Assembly: GCF_012275445.1 (NCBI RefSeq)
Contig: NZ_JAAZQK010000008.1
Span: forward strand, 124,001-188,000
Direction: 5' to 3'
DNA length: 64,000 bases
Source of the DNA: Rhizobacter sp. SG703
GTDB lineage: Bacteria; Pseudomonadota; Gammaproteobacteria; Burkholderiales; Burkholderiaceae_C
Shown piece by piece: positions 1-10,608 of the stretch. Position numbers and translations under genes: made by a program. Under the pieces are notes generated by a model. The model was not told where the DNA came from, searched no databases, and saw only the letters and a list, made by a program, of their open reading frames with translations. The first letter of the stretch is position 1; every line of letters starts with the position of its first letter.

Positions 1-60
1 CTGGTGAGGGCGGTTGCGTCGGGTTGACAACTGGACTCTAGGCGCCGAGCATCCATCCGT

Positions 61-75
61 GAATCAGTTTGATTC
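61..75. promoter_or_regulatory. Perfect inverted repeat upstream of the LysR gene (candidate operator)
   Basis: GAATCA-GTT-TGATTC is a perfect 6-3-6 inverted repeat centred 31 bases before the LysR-family start codon. LysR proteins typically bind AT-containing dyads of about 15 bp (T-N11-A) in the space between themselves and a divergent target. The target gene would lie off the left edge of the window. The dyad is seen; its role as an operator is inferred. Confidence 0.4.
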
Positions 76-98
76 GATGGCATTGATGGACGATTCAG

Positions 99-941
99 AT
101 GAATGACCTCGACCCGCTGTGGCTGCGCAGCTTCATCGCGATCGCGCAGGCCGGCTCGGTCACGCGAGCGGCCGATCGCGTCAACCGCACGCAGTCGGCC
201 GTCAGCACCCACCTGCAGCAGCTGGAGGCGAGCGTCGGCGCGCGGCTGGTGCAGCGCAGCACGCGCGCGCTCGCGCTGACGGCCGAGGGCGAACGCTTCC
301 TGCCGCATGCGCGCCGGCTGATCGAGCTGCAGGAAGAAGCCCGCGCCGCGGTGCAGCCGGCGCCGCAGGCGGCGGTGTGGCGCATCGGCCTCAGCGAATA
401 CTTCCTGCCGGCGCGCCTCGCCGACCTGCTGGCGCTGCTGCGCGACGCGCAACCACAGGCCCGTTTCGAGCTGCTGTGGGCGAGCTCCGCTGCACTGCAG
501 CAACTGTGGGCCGCCGATGCGATGGACCTGGCCGTCGTCACCAGCGACAAGGCCCTGCCCGGCGCGCGGCTGCTGCGCCGCGAGCCGCTGTCGTGGGTGG
601 CCGCCGCCGGCTGGCAAGCGCCGGCCAACGCGCCCGCACCGCTGGTGCTGCTCGGCCCCGACTGCCCGGTGCGCGCGATGGCGCTGGCGGCCTTGGCCCG
701 CAGCGCGCGGCCGTACCACCTGCAGCTCAGCTGCACCGGCAGCCACGGCGCGGTGGCCGCGATGCGCGCCGGCTGGGGCATCGGCTGCCTGAACCAGTCG
801 GCGATCCCGGCCGACCTGGACGTGCTGACCCGGCGCGACCCGCGCGGCTGGCCGTCGCCCGGCCGGCTGTCGTTCCACGTGCTGGCCCGGCCGGCGTTGC
901 GCGACACCGAACGCCTGTTGCGGCAATGGGCAGCCGGCTGA
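99..941 (+). CDS. LysR-family transcriptional regulator
   Basis: A 280-residue LysR-type regulator. Residues about 5-62 form the winged helix-turn-helix, with the typical phrase SFIAIAQAGSVTRAADRVNRT followed by QSAVS and an L-x-x-LE motif. The rest is a LysR substrate-binding fold. The ATG at 99 puts the helix-turn-helix at the expected distance from the N-terminus. The gene is followed by proC after 29 bases, so the two may be cotranscribed. The true target may instead be a divergent gene left of the window, given the dyad at 61-75. The ligand cannot be deduced. Confidence 0.9.
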   Translation: MNDLDPLWLRSFIAIAQAGSVTRAADRVNRTQSAVSTHLQQLEASVGARLVQRSTRALALTAEGERFLPHARRLIELQEEARAAVQPAPQAAVWRIGLSEYFLPARLADLLALLRDAQPQARFELLWASSAALQQLWAADAMDLAVVTSDKALPGARLLRREPLSWVAAAGWQAPANAPAPLVLLGPDCPVRAMALAALARSARPYHLQLSCTGSHGAVAAMRAGWGIGCLNQSAIPADLDVLTRRDPRGWPSPGRLSFHVLARPALRDTERLLRQWAAG

Positions 942-970
942 ATCGGGCCTGAAACTCCTACACTGCGCCG

Positions 971-1777
971 ATGAACAGCATTGCATTCATCGGCGGCGGC
1001 AACATGGCCAGCGCCATCATCGGCGGCCTGCTCAAGAGCGGGCGCGCGCCCGGCGACATCCTGGTGCTCGAACCGAATGCCGAGCAGCGCTCGCGGCTGC
1101 AGCGCGACCTCGGCGTGATCACGCTCGAGGCGCCCGGCTCGGTGCTGCAGCGCGCCGGCATCGTCGTCTGGGCGATCAAGCCGCAGCACTTCAAGGAAGC
1201 GGCCGCTGCGTGCGCCGCGCACATCGCCGCGGCGCTGCAGTTCAGCGTGATGGCCGGCATCCGCAGCCATGACATTGCGCGCGCACTCGGCACCGAGCGC
1301 GTCGTGCGCTCGATGCCCAACACGCCGGCGCTGATCGGCCAGGGCATCGCCGGGCTGTTCGCGCGGCCGGCTGTCGGCGACGACGAACGCGTGCAGGTCG
1401 AGCGCCTGCTCGCGCCCACCGGCCGCACGCTGTGGGTCGAGCGCGAGGAAGACCTCGATGCCGTCACCGCGCTGTCCGGCTCCGGCCCGGCCTACGTGTT
1501 CTATTTCGTCGAGGCGATGATGAAGGCGGCACAGGACATGGGCCTGAGCGCCGACCAGGGCCGCGTGCTGGCGCTGGCCACCTTCGCCGGCGCGTCGGCG
1601 CTGGCATTGCAATCCGGCGAAGCGCCGTCGCTGTTGCGCGAGCGCGTCACGTCGAAGGGCGGCACCACCTACGCCGGCCTGACGTCGCTCGAGCGCAGCG
1701 ACGTGCACGGCGCGATCGTCTCGGCGGTGAAGGCGGCGCAGCGTCGCGCGCGTGAACTGGGTGACGAATTCGGCTGA
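971..1777 (+). CDS. proC: Pyrroline-5-carboxylate reductase
   Basis: 268 residues, the usual length for ProC, which reduces 1-pyrroline-5-carboxylate to proline with NAD(P)H in the last step of proline synthesis. The N-terminus carries the Rossmann motif [15 protein letters not shown] (residues 5-19). The C-terminal dimerisation domain has the conserved stretches [22 protein letters not shown] and the signature [14 protein letters not shown]. The start ATG at 971 lies directly before the nucleotide-binding strand. It follows the LysR gene on the same strand with a 29-base gap. Confidence 0.97.
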   Translation: MNSIAFIGGGNMASAIIGGLLKSGRAPGDILVLEPNAEQRSRLQRDLGVITLEAPGSVLQRAGIVVWAIKPQHFKEAAAACAAHIAAALQFSVMAGIRSHDIARALGTERVVRSMPNTPALIGQGIAGLFARPAVGDDERVQVERLLAPTGRTLWVEREEDLDAVTALSGSGPAYVFYFVEAMMKAAQDMGLSADQGRVLALATFAGASALALQSGEAPSLLRERVTSKGGTTYAGLTSLERSDVHGAIVSAVKAAQRRARELGDEFG

Positions 1778-1953
1778 TCCGCCTTGGCGGACCGCGCAAG
1801 GTATGTGATGCCTGGAACACATCATGCAAAGGAGGCATGAGCTTCGGTGAGAAATTCGGGCGCCGCGGGCCTACAGTCGCGCTCCATGCCGGCGGCGTGG
1901 GCCACGAGTTTGCGCAGCGCCAGGGCATGACGACTTCCCCCACGGAGACCCGC

Positions 1954-3225
1954 ATGAGCAACCTGTCCTATGTCACCCCGCACGCCGATAGTCCCTGGCA
2001 GACCTACCTGTCGCAGGTCGACCGCGTGCTCCCCTACCTCGGATCGCTGGCCAAATGGGGCGAGACGCTGAAGCGCCCGAAGCGCGCGCTGATCGTCGAC
2101 GTGCCGATCGAGCTCGACAACGGCACGGTGCGGCACTTCGAGGGCTACCGCGTGCAGCACAACCTGTCGCGCGGCCCGGGCAAGGGCGGCGTGCGCTACC
2201 ACCCCGACGTGACGCTCGAAGAGGTGATGGCGCTGAGCGCCTGGATGACGATCAAGTGCGCCGGCGTCGGCCTGCCGTACGGCGGTGCCAAGGGCGGCAT
2301 CCGGGTCGACCCGAAGGCGCTGTCGATGAAGGAGCTGGAGCGCATGACGCGCCGCTACACCAGCGAGATCGGCATCATCATCGGCCCGCAGCGCGACATC
2401 CCCGCTCCTGACGTGAACACCAACGGCCAGATCATGGCGTGGATGATGGACACGTACTCGATGAACACCGGCTCCACCGCGACCGGCGTCGTCACAGGCA
2501 AGCCGATCCACCTGGGCGGCTCGCTCGGCCGCGTGAAGGCCACCGGCCGCGGCGTGTTCGTGACCGGCCGCGAGGCGGCGCGCCGCATCAACCTGAACCT
2601 GGACGGCGCCCGCATTGCCGTGCAGGGCATGGGCAACGTCGGCAGCTCGGCGGCCGAGCTGTTCGTGCAGGCCGGCGCCAAGCTGGTCGCGGTGCAGGAC
2701 CACACCGGCACGCTTGCGAACCCGAACGGCTTCGACATGGCCGACACGATGGAAGTGCTGAAGCGCGACGGCGGCATCGCCAACTACAAGAACGCCGAGC
2801 GCATCGACAACGAAGCCTTCTGGGACGTCGACTGCGACATCCTGATCCCGGCGGCCCTCGAAGGCCAGATCACCGCGGCGCGGGCGAACCGCCTGAAGGC
2901 GAAGCTGGTGCTCGAAGGCGCGAACGGCCCGACGCTGCCGGATGCCGACGACGTGATGCACGACCGCGGCATCCTCGTGGTGCCCGACGTGATCTGCAAC
3001 GCCGGCGGCGTGACCGTCAGCTACTTCGAATGGGTGCAGGACTTCAGCAGCTTCTTCTGGAGCGAGGACGAGATCAATGTGCGGCTCGACAAGATCATGG
3101 TCGATGCGCTGCGCCACATCTACGAGACCTCGGAGAGGCACAAGATCACGCTGCGCACGGCGACCTTCGCGGTGGCCTGCGAGCGGATCCTCATCGCGCG
3201 AGAAGAACGCGGCTTGTATCCCTGA
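1954..3225 (+). CDS. gdhA: Glutamate dehydrogenase (Glu/Leu/Phe/Val family)
   Basis: 423 residues from the ATG at 1954. It interconverts glutamate and 2-oxoglutarate plus ammonia. Visible family motifs are [10 protein letters not shown] with the catalytic-lysine stretch [10 protein letters not shown], the PAPDVNTN loop, the Rossmann core [13 protein letters not shown], and [12 protein letters not shown]. The start at 1954 is preferred because a GGAG box (about 1945) sits at good spacing and the family homology begins there. The frame is open upstream to an ATG at 1837, but that adds 39 residues without family character and its AGGAGG box is only one base from the ATG. It converges with ubiA with 6 bases between the genes. 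Confidence 0.95.
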   Translation: MSNLSYVTPHADSPWQTYLSQVDRVLPYLGSLAKWGETLKRPKRALIVDVPIELDNGTVRHFEGYRVQHNLSRGPGKGGVRYHPDVTLEEVMALSAWMTIKCAGVGLPYGGAKGGIRVDPKALSMKELERMTRRYTSEIGIIIGPQRDIPAPDVNTNGQIMAWMMDTYSMNTGSTATGVVTGKPIHLGGSLGRVKATGRGVFVTGREAARRINLNLDGARIAVQGMGNVGSSAAELFVQAGAKLVAVQDHTGTLANPNGFDMADTMEVLKRDGGIANYKNAERIDNEAFWDVDCDILIPAALEGQITAARANRLKAKLVLEGANGPTLPDADDVMHDRGILVVPDVICNAGGVTVSYFEWVQDFSSFFWSEDEINVRLDKIMVDALRHIYETSERHKITLRTATFAVACERILIAREERGLYP

Positions 3226-3231
3226 TCCGGG

Positions 3232-4107
3232 CTACGTCCACTGGCCGAGCAACACCCCGGCGAACACGGCGAAGCCCAGCCAGTGGTTCAGCCGGAAGGC
3301 ACGGAAGCAGCCGTCGCGGGTGCGCGTGCGGATCAGCGTCCAGTGCCAGCCGGCGATGCCGGCGGCCACCGCCAGGCCCGCGAAGAACGGCCAGCGCAGC
3401 CCTTGCTGCGCACCGAGCACGCCCCAGCTCGCGATGAACAGGCCGTAGCAGGCCATCACGCCGGCCACGTCGAAGCGGCCGAGCGTGATCGCCGAGGTCT
3501 TGATGCCGATCTTCAAATCGTCGTCGCGGTCGACCATCGCGTACTCGGTGTCGTAGGCGATCACCCAGCACAGGTTGCCCAGCAGCAGCCCCCAGGCGAG
3601 CGCCGGCACTTCGCCGCGCACGGCTGCGAACGCCATCGGGATGCCAAAGCTGAACGCGACGCCGAGCACCGCCTGCGGCATCGAGAAGAAGCGCTTGGTG
3701 AACGGGTAGACGATGCTGACGGCCAGCGCCGCGACGCTCCACGCGATGGTCGCGGCATTGGTCGTCAGCACCAGCCCGAAGGCGGCCAGCGCGAGCACCG
3801 CGCCGAGCAGCAGCGCCTCTTTCACGCTGACCGCGCCGCTGGTGACCGGGCGCTGCTCGGTGCGCTTCACGTGCCTGTCGAAATCTCGGTCGGCGACGTC
3901 GTTGACGGCGCAGCCGGCGCTGCGCATCAGGAAGGTGCCGAGCGTGAAGACGATCAGCAGGTGCCAGCCGGGGAAGCCGCCGGCCGCCATCCACAGTGCC
4001 GACAGCGTCGGCCACAGCAGCAGGTAGCTGCCGGCCGGGCGGTCCCAGCGGATCAGGTTCAGGTACAGCGACAGGCGCGACGGCGTCGGCGCGGTGGGTG
4101 CGGTCAT
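3232..4107 (-). CDS. ubiA: 4-hydroxybenzoate polyprenyltransferase
   Basis: 291 residues, an integral membrane UbiA-superfamily prenyltransferase that attaches the polyprenyl tail to 4-hydroxybenzoate in ubiquinone synthesis. Both Asp-rich motifs are present: NDVADRDFD (about residues 69-77) and [12 protein letters not shown] (about 186-197). The rest is a series of hydrophobic helices. The start is taken at 4107 because this ATG overlaps the TGA of the upstream reverse-transcriptase gene as ATGA, a classic translational-coupling junction. An in-frame start at 4131 would add 8 residues inside the RT gene. Being downstream of an RT is unusual. Confidence 0.95.
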   Translation of the reverse strand: MTAPTAPTPSRLSLYLNLIRWDRPAGSYLLLWPTLSALWMAAGGFPGWHLLIVFTLGTFLMRSAGCAVNDVADRDFDRHVKRTEQRPVTSGAVSVKEALLLGAVLALAAFGLVLTTNAATIAWSVAALAVSIVYPFTKRFFSMPQAVLGVAFSFGIPMAFAAVRGEVPALAWGLLLGNLCWVIAYDTEYAMVDRDDDLKIGIKTSAITLGRFDVAGVMACYGLFIASWGVLGAQQGLRWPFFAGLAVAAGIAGWHWTLIRTRTRDGCFRAFRLNHWLGFAVFAGVLLGQWT

Positions 4108-5354
4108 GGCGACCAGTCTATGCGCTGCCACAGCGCGCGCAGGCGTTCAGCCTTGGCCGCATTCAGCTGCGCGGCCCACTGCACGCGGCCCCACAGATGG
4201 GCGCGGAAGTCGGGCCGGCCATCGACGTTCTGCGACGCCGGACCGTGCAGCGCGCACTGGTGCAGCATCGCGCGCAGCCGGTCGAATTCGCGGCGCGGCA
4301 GATTGGGGTGGGCATTGACGACCACGCCGCAGACGCGCTGCGCCGCGGCCTGCGTCGCCAAGCGCGTCTTGCGGTGGTTCAGCGCGTAGCCTTCTTCGAG
4401 CGCGATGCGGCCGACCCAGGCGGCGATGCGGTCGAACGAGCCGCGCAACGAGGCCGGGCCGGACAGTACCAGGTCATCGGCGTAGCGCGAATACGTCGCG
4501 CCGAGCGCATGGGCCAGGCCGTCGAGCCGCAGGTCGAGCTGGAACGCGCACAGGTTCGCGAGCATCGGCGAACTCGGCGCGCCTTGCGGCAGGTGGGCAC
4601 GGCGCAGCGCCTGCGCGTCCTGCCAGTCGACCCAGCCGTCGTCGCGCAGCCGCTCGATCACCGGCTCGGGCGTGCTGACGGTGCACAGCGCCGCCAGCTG
4701 CCGCGCCACGCCGCGTGGGTAGCCGAGCGTGTGGAACACCGCGGCGACCTGCGACGCCACGATGCGGCCGAAGAAGTTCTGCAGGTCGAAGTGCATCACC
4801 ACCGGTCGCCCGGTGTGCAGCCGCGCGTGCGTCAGCACCGAGCGGCCGGCGACGAAGCCGTGGCAGGCCTCGTGCACCGGCACGCGGTCCAGCAGGCCGT
4901 GCAGCACGCGTGCCTGCACGGCCTTGAGCCGGCGGCGCGGCGATTCGATCAGCCGGCCGCCGCCGCTGCGCTTGGGCTGCAACGTGAAACCGTAGTGCTG
5001 CGATGGCAGCGGCAGCCGATGCCGGCGCTCGTGCGTGAACCAGTCGAGGTCGTCGAGCGTGATCGCCAGCCACGCGGCGATGGCCGCGCTGTGCGGCAAC
5101 GGCGGCAGGCCGAGCTCGTCGAGCCCCAGCGGGGGCGGGTGCATGCGCGAGGCGCGCAGGATCCAGCGCCGCAGGAACGGCACACCGGAGGCGCGCCGGC
5201 CGTCGGAGAACGCGCGCGTCTGCTCGACACGTGCGGCCAGGTCGTCGACCTCCTGGCGTTGCCAGGTGGCGTCGCAGACGCGCGGCAGTTCAGCGATCAA
5301 CCGGCGCAGCCAGTCCGGCGACGCTCCCAGCGCATGCTCGGCCCGCGCCTGCAT
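4104..5354 (-). CDS. Retron-like reverse transcriptase (RNA-directed DNA polymerase)
   Basis: 416 residues from the ATG at 5354; the frame is open to a TTG at 5414. RT landmarks (ATG numbering): RT1/2 region [18 protein letters not shown] (about 165-182), catalytic Asp of motif A in [11 protein letters not shown] (D190), [13 protein letters not shown] (255-267), catalytic YADD (291-294), and the thumb-side QRVCGVVVN. Retron RTs usually carry NAxxH and VTG at two of these places; here they read HARLH and VCG, so both markers are altered. The last 30 residues ([10 protein letters not shown]...LWQRIDW) resemble the retron C-terminal end. The first about 125 residues are not recognised. No effector gene is attached; the next gene is ubiA, overlapping by ATGA. 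Confidence 0.88.
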   Translation of the reverse strand: MQARAEHALGASPDWLRRLIAELPRVCDATWQRQEVDDLAARVEQTRAFSDGRRASGVPFLRRWILRASRMHPPPLGLDELGLPPLPHSAAIAAWLAITLDDLDWFTHERRHRLPLPSQHYGFTLQPKRSGGGRLIESPRRRLKAVQARVLHGLLDRVPVHEACHGFVAGRSVLTHARLHTGRPVVMHFDLQNFFGRIVASQVAAVFHTLGYPRGVARQLAALCTVSTPEPVIERLRDDGWVDWQDAQALRRAHLPQGAPSSPMLANLCAFQLDLRLDGLAHALGATYSRYADDLVLSGPASLRGSFDRIAAWVGRIALEEGYALNHRKTRLATQAAAQRVCGVVVNAHPNLPRREFDRLRAMLHQCALHGPASQNVDGRPDFRAHLWGRVQWAAQLNAAKAERLRALWQRIDWSP

Positions 5355-5380
5355 GCGAATGCCAAGGTCGACTCGATGCC

Positions 5381-5395
5381 GTGGGGGTACCCCAC
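5381..5395. repeat. Short GC-rich hairpin upstream of the reverse transcriptase
   Basis: GTGGGG-GTA-CCCCAC forms a perfect 6-bp stem with a 3-base loop, between the DUF2214 stop (5460) and the RT ATG (5354). Only 105 bases separate the two genes, which leaves little room for a canonical retron msr-msd RNA. The hairpin is seen; any link to RT priming is speculation. Confidence 0.35.
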
Positions 5396-5459
5396 AGCCG
5401 GGCCCGTACTGCAACCCGTTTCTGCTCGGCGTGTGTGGCCGCGCGCGGATTCTAGGGGC

Positions 5460-5912
5460 CTAGAGACCGACCCCGTGCGCCATCAACGACGCCGAGACGA
5501 CGATCAGCACCAGCAGCGCCATCTGCGCCGTCAGCAGCCGCGAGATCAACCTGTGCTCGCGCTCGGTGACTTCCGGCGCGCGGCCGGCCTTCAGCGCCGG
5601 GGCCCAGCGGATGAAGCGCACCGTCGGGTAGATCGACAGCAGGCCGACCAGCACGAACAGCGTCAGCTTCAGGTGGAAGAACGGGCTGTGCGCATAGAAC
5701 GACCAGCCCTTCTCGAAGTGCGCCGCCCGCACGAAGCCGACCACCAGCAGCAGGCCCGCGAAGATGCCGTACCAGCGGTCGGCCAGCGCGATGCGCTTCG
5801 CCTCGGCGAACGTCGGCGTGCGGCTGAAGCTGAGCCATTCGAGGAACAGCGTCGCGGCGATGCCGAACGCAGCGATGAAATGCAGGGCGGCGACAAGCGA
5901 ACTGGCGAGCAT
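5460..5912 (-). CDS. DUF2214-family inner-membrane protein
   Basis: 150 residues with four strongly hydrophobic segments (about 2-20, 42-62, 80-98, 125-147) separated by short charged loops, matching the DUF2214 four-helix membrane family of unknown function. The motif RWYGIFAGLLLVVGFVR is typical. The ATG at 5912 has GGAGG eight bases upstream. It lies 23 bases after prfC on the same strand and before the reverse transcriptase, so prfC, this gene, the RT and ubiA could form one transcription unit. Confidence 0.85.
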   Translation of the reverse strand: MLASSLVAALHFIAAFGIAATLFLEWLSFSRTPTFAEAKRIALADRWYGIFAGLLLVVGFVRAAHFEKGWSFYAHSPFFHLKLTLFVLVGLLSIYPTVRFIRWAPALKAGRAPEVTEREHRLISRLLTAQMALLVLIVVSASLMAHGVGL

Positions 5913-5935
5913 GCGGTTCCTCCGGAGGGTTTGTT

Positions 5936-7564
<1,629 letters not shown>

Positions 7565-7662
7565 GGGCTCGGGGACTCGCGGGAGGGGCGCAGCCTGCTG
7601 GCGGCGCGAGAGGCGCATTGTCTCTCATCGACTGGACAAGGTGAGAGTCCGGCGGCAATCAA

Positions 7663-7709
7663 GTGCTCTGGAGGAATCATTTGTCCATATAACGTGCTCT
7701 TCAGGGCAC
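7663..7709. promoter_or_regulatory. Repeated GTGCTCT boxes and dyad upstream of hipBA (candidate autoregulatory operator)
   Basis: GTGCTCT occurs at 7663-7669 and again at 7694-7700, exactly 31 bp apart (about three helical turns). The second copy forms an imperfect dyad, GTGCTC-TTCA-GGGCAC (7694-7709). A TATAAC hexamer at 7688-7693 could be a -10 element overlapping the boxes. HipB proteins repress their own operons by binding paired dyads. The boxes are seen; binding is inferred. Confidence 0.4.
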
Positions 7710-7753
7710 TTTAACTTGCTCGCCACGAGGATCGCGTGCTACCTTGCGGCCCC

Positions 7754-8095
7754 ATGAGCACCCGCAACACGCTTCTTGCCGCACCTCCCCATGCTGTCGA
7801 GCAATCGCTCAGGCGCCTGGGAACCGACCTGCGTACCGCCCGCCTGCGCCGCAACTGGACCATCGAGCAGATGGCCGGGAAGATCGGCACTGGCAAACGG
7901 GCGGTGGCCGACGCCGAGCATGGCAAGCCATCGGCTTCGATCGCGACCTACGCCGCCATTCTGTGGGCGCTGGACCTGCTGCGCCAGCTCGACGACGTTG
8001 CCACGCCCGAGCGTGACGCCGAAGGGCAGACGCTGGCACTGTCGTCGGAGCGCGGGCGTGCCCGGACCAAGACGGGACTGAGCAATGACTTCTGA
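7754..8095 (+). CDS. hipB: HipB-like antitoxin, XRE-family DNA-binding protein
   Basis: 113 residues with an XRE-type helix-turn-helix at about residues 22-75 (LGTDLRTARLRRNWTIEQMAGKIGTGKRAV...). As the partner of HipA it should neutralise the kinase and repress the operon. The ATG at 7754 was chosen over an in-frame start at 7736 because it gives a normal HipB N-terminus. Its stop lies inside the start of hipA (11-base overlap), the standard arrangement of this toxin-antitoxin class. Confidence 0.85.
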   Translation: MSTRNTLLAAPPHAVEQSLRRLGTDLRTARLRRNWTIEQMAGKIGTGKRAVADAEHGKPSASIATYAAILWALDLLRQLDDVATPERDAEGQTLALSSERGRARTKTGLSNDF

Positions 8096-9365
8096 GTCGT
8101 CCGGCGAGTGCTTCGTCTACATCACATTGCCCGGTGCGACCGAGCCGGTGACCTGCGGCCGCTTCGAGCTGAGCGTCAATCGGCACGGCGTCCCCGAGGG
8201 GCGCTTCGTTTACGGGCGTAGCTACCTGGCGCGGCAGGACGCGGTGCCCATCGACCCGGTCGACCTCCGGTTGACCGACCGCACCAGCACGACGAACGCG
8301 CTGAACGGCGTCTTCGGCGCGCTGCGCGATGCAAGTCCGGATCACTGGGGACGCCGGGTCATCCAGCGCCACCTCGGGCAGGCTCAACCGGGCGAGTTGA
8401 CCTACCTGTTGCACGCACCCGACGACCGTGCCGGCGCGTTGGGCTTCGGCCTCAACGCGACGCCGCCGGCACCGAAGCGCAGCTTCAACCAGACGCTGGC
8501 CCTGGCCGCCTTGCAGGCCACGGCCGATGCGGTCGTCGCCGATGACGAGCGTCCAGTCGATTCGATGACCGAGCAGGTTGTCAACCTGCTGCTGGTCGGA
8601 ACGTCGATGGGTGGCGCGCGCCCGAAAGCGGTGGTGGAGGACGAGGCTGGGCTGTGGGTCGCGAAGTTCAACCTGGCGACCGATGCCTGGAACAGTGCTC
8701 GCGTCGAGCATGCGATGCTGATGCTGGCACGGCGCTGCGGCCTGACGACGGCCGACAGCCGCGTCGTCGAGGTTGGCGGGCGCGATGTGCTGCTGGTCCG
8801 CCGTTTCGACCGCGAAAAGGTGCCGGATGGCTACCTGCGCGCGCGCATGGTCAGCGCGTTGACGATGCTGCGCGCCGAGGACACCTTCCAGTCGCGCGAC
8901 CGCTGGTCGTACGTGCAACTGGCTGAAGAGTTGCGGCGGGCCTGCAGCGAGCCGCGGGCGAATGCGGCCGAGCTGTTCCGGCGCATGTGCTTCAACGCGC
9001 TCATTTCCAACACCGACGACCACCCCCGCAACCACGCGTTGATCGCCAGGGGGCGCGACTGGCAGCTGTCGCCTGCTTACGATCTGACGCCGGCCGTGCC
9101 GGTCCGCATCGAGCGGCGCGATCTGGCGATGGCCTGCGGCGATGCGGGCCGATTCGCGAATGCCGGCAATCTGATGTCGCAGCACATGCGCTTCCTGCTG
9201 CAGCGAGACGAGGCGCAGCACCTGATCGACGAGATGGAGGCGCAGGTGCGCAGCACCTGGTTTGCAACGGCCCGCGAAGCCGGCGTCTCGCCGGCCGATT
9301 GCAACCGCATTGCCGGCGCGTTCGCGTATGAAAGCTTCCGTCAAACGCCGTCGCCGGCGCTCTGA
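8085..9365 (+). CDS. hipA: HipA-family serine/threonine kinase toxin
   Basis: 426 residues, full length for HipA. The N-terminal HipA couple domain (about 10-130) is followed by the kinase-like domain with the Gly-rich GTSMGGARPKAVV, a catalytic loop NTDDHPRNHA (about 310) and the metal-binding Asp in SPAYDLTP. No active-site residue seems to be lost. The E. coli relative phosphorylates glutamyl-tRNA synthetase and causes persistence; the target here is unknown. It overlaps hipB by 11 bases. Confidence 0.92.
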   Translation: MTSESSGECFVYITLPGATEPVTCGRFELSVNRHGVPEGRFVYGRSYLARQDAVPIDPVDLRLTDRTSTTNALNGVFGALRDASPDHWGRRVIQRHLGQAQPGELTYLLHAPDDRAGALGFGLNATPPAPKRSFNQTLALAALQATADAVVADDERPVDSMTEQVVNLLLVGTSMGGARPKAVVEDEAGLWVAKFNLATDAWNSARVEHAMLMLARRCGLTTADSRVVEVGGRDVLLVRRFDREKVPDGYLRARMVSALTMLRAEDTFQSRDRWSYVQLAEELRRACSEPRANAAELFRRMCFNALISNTDDHPRNHALIARGRDWQLSPAYDLTPAVPVRIERRDLAMACGDAGRFANAGNLMSQHMRFLLQRDEAQHLIDEMEAQVRSTWFATAREAGVSPADCNRIAGAFAYESFRQTPSPAL

Positions 9366-9461
9366 CGCCTGGCCCTCGCACCTGCGCCTCCCCTGCCAAA
9401 CTGCTCGACTCGTTTGTCGACGCTGGCCGCGTCCGGGGCCAGGAACACCGCCGCCTGCCTG

Positions 9462-10235
9462 TCAGGGGCTGAAGTACCGGCCCGGTGTCGTACCGAACTG
9501 GCGGCGGAACATCGCGATGAACGCACTCAGGTTGTCGTAGCCCAGGTCGAGCGCGACGTTCGTCACCGGCGTGCCGGCGGCCAGCAGCTCGAGCGCCCGC
9601 ATCAGCCGCGCACGCTGTCGCCATGCACTGAAATGGAAGCCGGTCTCGGCGACGAAGCGGCGTGTCAGCGTGCGCTGCGCGATGCCGGCCCACGCGGCCC
9701 AGTCGTCGAGCGAGCGCGCATCGGCCGGGTCATCGCCGATCGCCCGGGCGATGCGCAACAGGCGTGCGTCGCTGGGCAGCGGCAGGCCGAAGGATTCGTG
9801 CGGCAGCTCGTGCAGCTCGTCGCGGATCACCTCGGCAAGGCGCATCCTCGGCGCATCGAGCGGGCTGCCGTCCCAGCCTGCCGCTCGGTGCACCGCTTCG
9901 CGCAGCAGCCCCGAGGTGCGCATCGTGCACGGCATGGTGGGCAGGTCCGCGCAGAAGGATTCGGCCAGGTACACGCTCCACCCGGCGAACGCGCCATGCG
10001 AGCGCAGCGAGTGCTTGTGGTGCGGCGGCACCCACACCGCGTGGATGGCGGGGACGACCCACTGGCCGCCTTCGGTGCCGACCGTCAGCAGCCCGCGCTT
10101 CGCACCGAACAACTGGCCCCGCGCATGCGCATGCGGCGCGGTGACGCGCGGGTCGGCGCCTTCGACCTCGACGGCGAGCAGCGCGGGGCCGTCGGCCGAA
10201 TCGAGCAGCGACGACACGAGCAGGGGCGAGGTCAT
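9462..10235 (-). CDS. AraC-family transcriptional regulator with N-terminal cupin
   Basis: 257 residues. The N-terminal half is a cupin-type sensor (VTAPHAHARGQLFGAKRGLLTV) and the C-terminal half has the two AraC helix-turn-helix motifs, including the hallmark NVALDLGYDNLSAFIAMFRRQFGTTPGRYF. The pattern resembles NimR/YeaM-type regulators, which usually control a neighbouring divergent gene. Here the divergent neighbour is the 84-residue protein at 10333, 97 bases away. Its ligand is unknown. Confidence 0.9.
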   Translation of the reverse strand: MTSPLLVSSLLDSADGPALLAVEVEGADPRVTAPHAHARGQLFGAKRGLLTVGTEGGQWVVPAIHAVWVPPHHKHSLRSHGAFAGWSVYLAESFCADLPTMPCTMRTSGLLREAVHRAAGWDGSPLDAPRMRLAEVIRDELHELPHESFGLPLPSDARLLRIARAIGDDPADARSLDDWAAWAGIAQRTLTRRFVAETGFHFSAWRQRARLMRALELLAAGTPVTNVALDLGYDNLSAFIAMFRRQFGTTPGRYFSP

Positions 10236-10332
10236 GGCGGCGATGCGGTAGTGATTGACCGGACTACCGTAGCGCAGCCAGAAGAGGCTGTCCAGAATCG
10301 TGGCTTACACCCACTGACCCCGGAGAGAACCG

Positions 10333-10587
10333 ATGCGAGCCGACGACGTATTGCCAGACCATGCCGACCAGGGCGACTTCAACGGCATGACGGTCCGCAA
10401 GGGCACGATTGCCGCCTTCCTCGCGAACGCGACGGTGTGGAGCGACCCTGCGTCGAGCGCCGCGCAGCGCGATGCGGCCGCGGCGCACATCGCCGAGGCC
10501 CTGCCGGCGCTGCGCGCCGTCGGGTTGTTCGATGTGCTGGAAGTGCGCGACCCGGCGCTGCGGGACTGGCTGGCCGCAACCCGTTGA
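10333..10587 (+). CDS. Small conserved hypothetical protein
   Basis: 84 residues, no signal peptide or membrane segment, predicted helical. I recognise it only as a small uncharacterised proteobacterial type (possibly the DUF7709 family). The start is supported by GGAGAG about 8 bases before the ATG. It is divergent from an AraC regulator and converges with the PHP lipoprotein gene. A role as the regulator's target is an inference from position only. Confidence 0.6.
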   Translation: MRADDVLPDHADQGDFNGMTVRKGTIAAFLANATVWSDPASSAAQRDAAAAHIAEALPALRAVGLFDVLEVRDPALRDWLAATR

Positions 10588-10608
10588 CGGGCCGCCCCGG
10601 AGCGAGGC

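Noticed and set aside
1837-1953. N-terminal extension of gdhA from ATG 1837 with AGGAGG
   Set aside because: The ribosome-binding site is only one base from the ATG, and the extra 39 residues have no family character, while ATG 1954 has a normally spaced GGAG.
4104-5354. Group II intron or diversity-generating retroelement as source of the RT
   Set aside because: No intron maturase or endonuclease domain, no intron RNA ends, and no template-variable repeat pair or accessory gene seen nearby.
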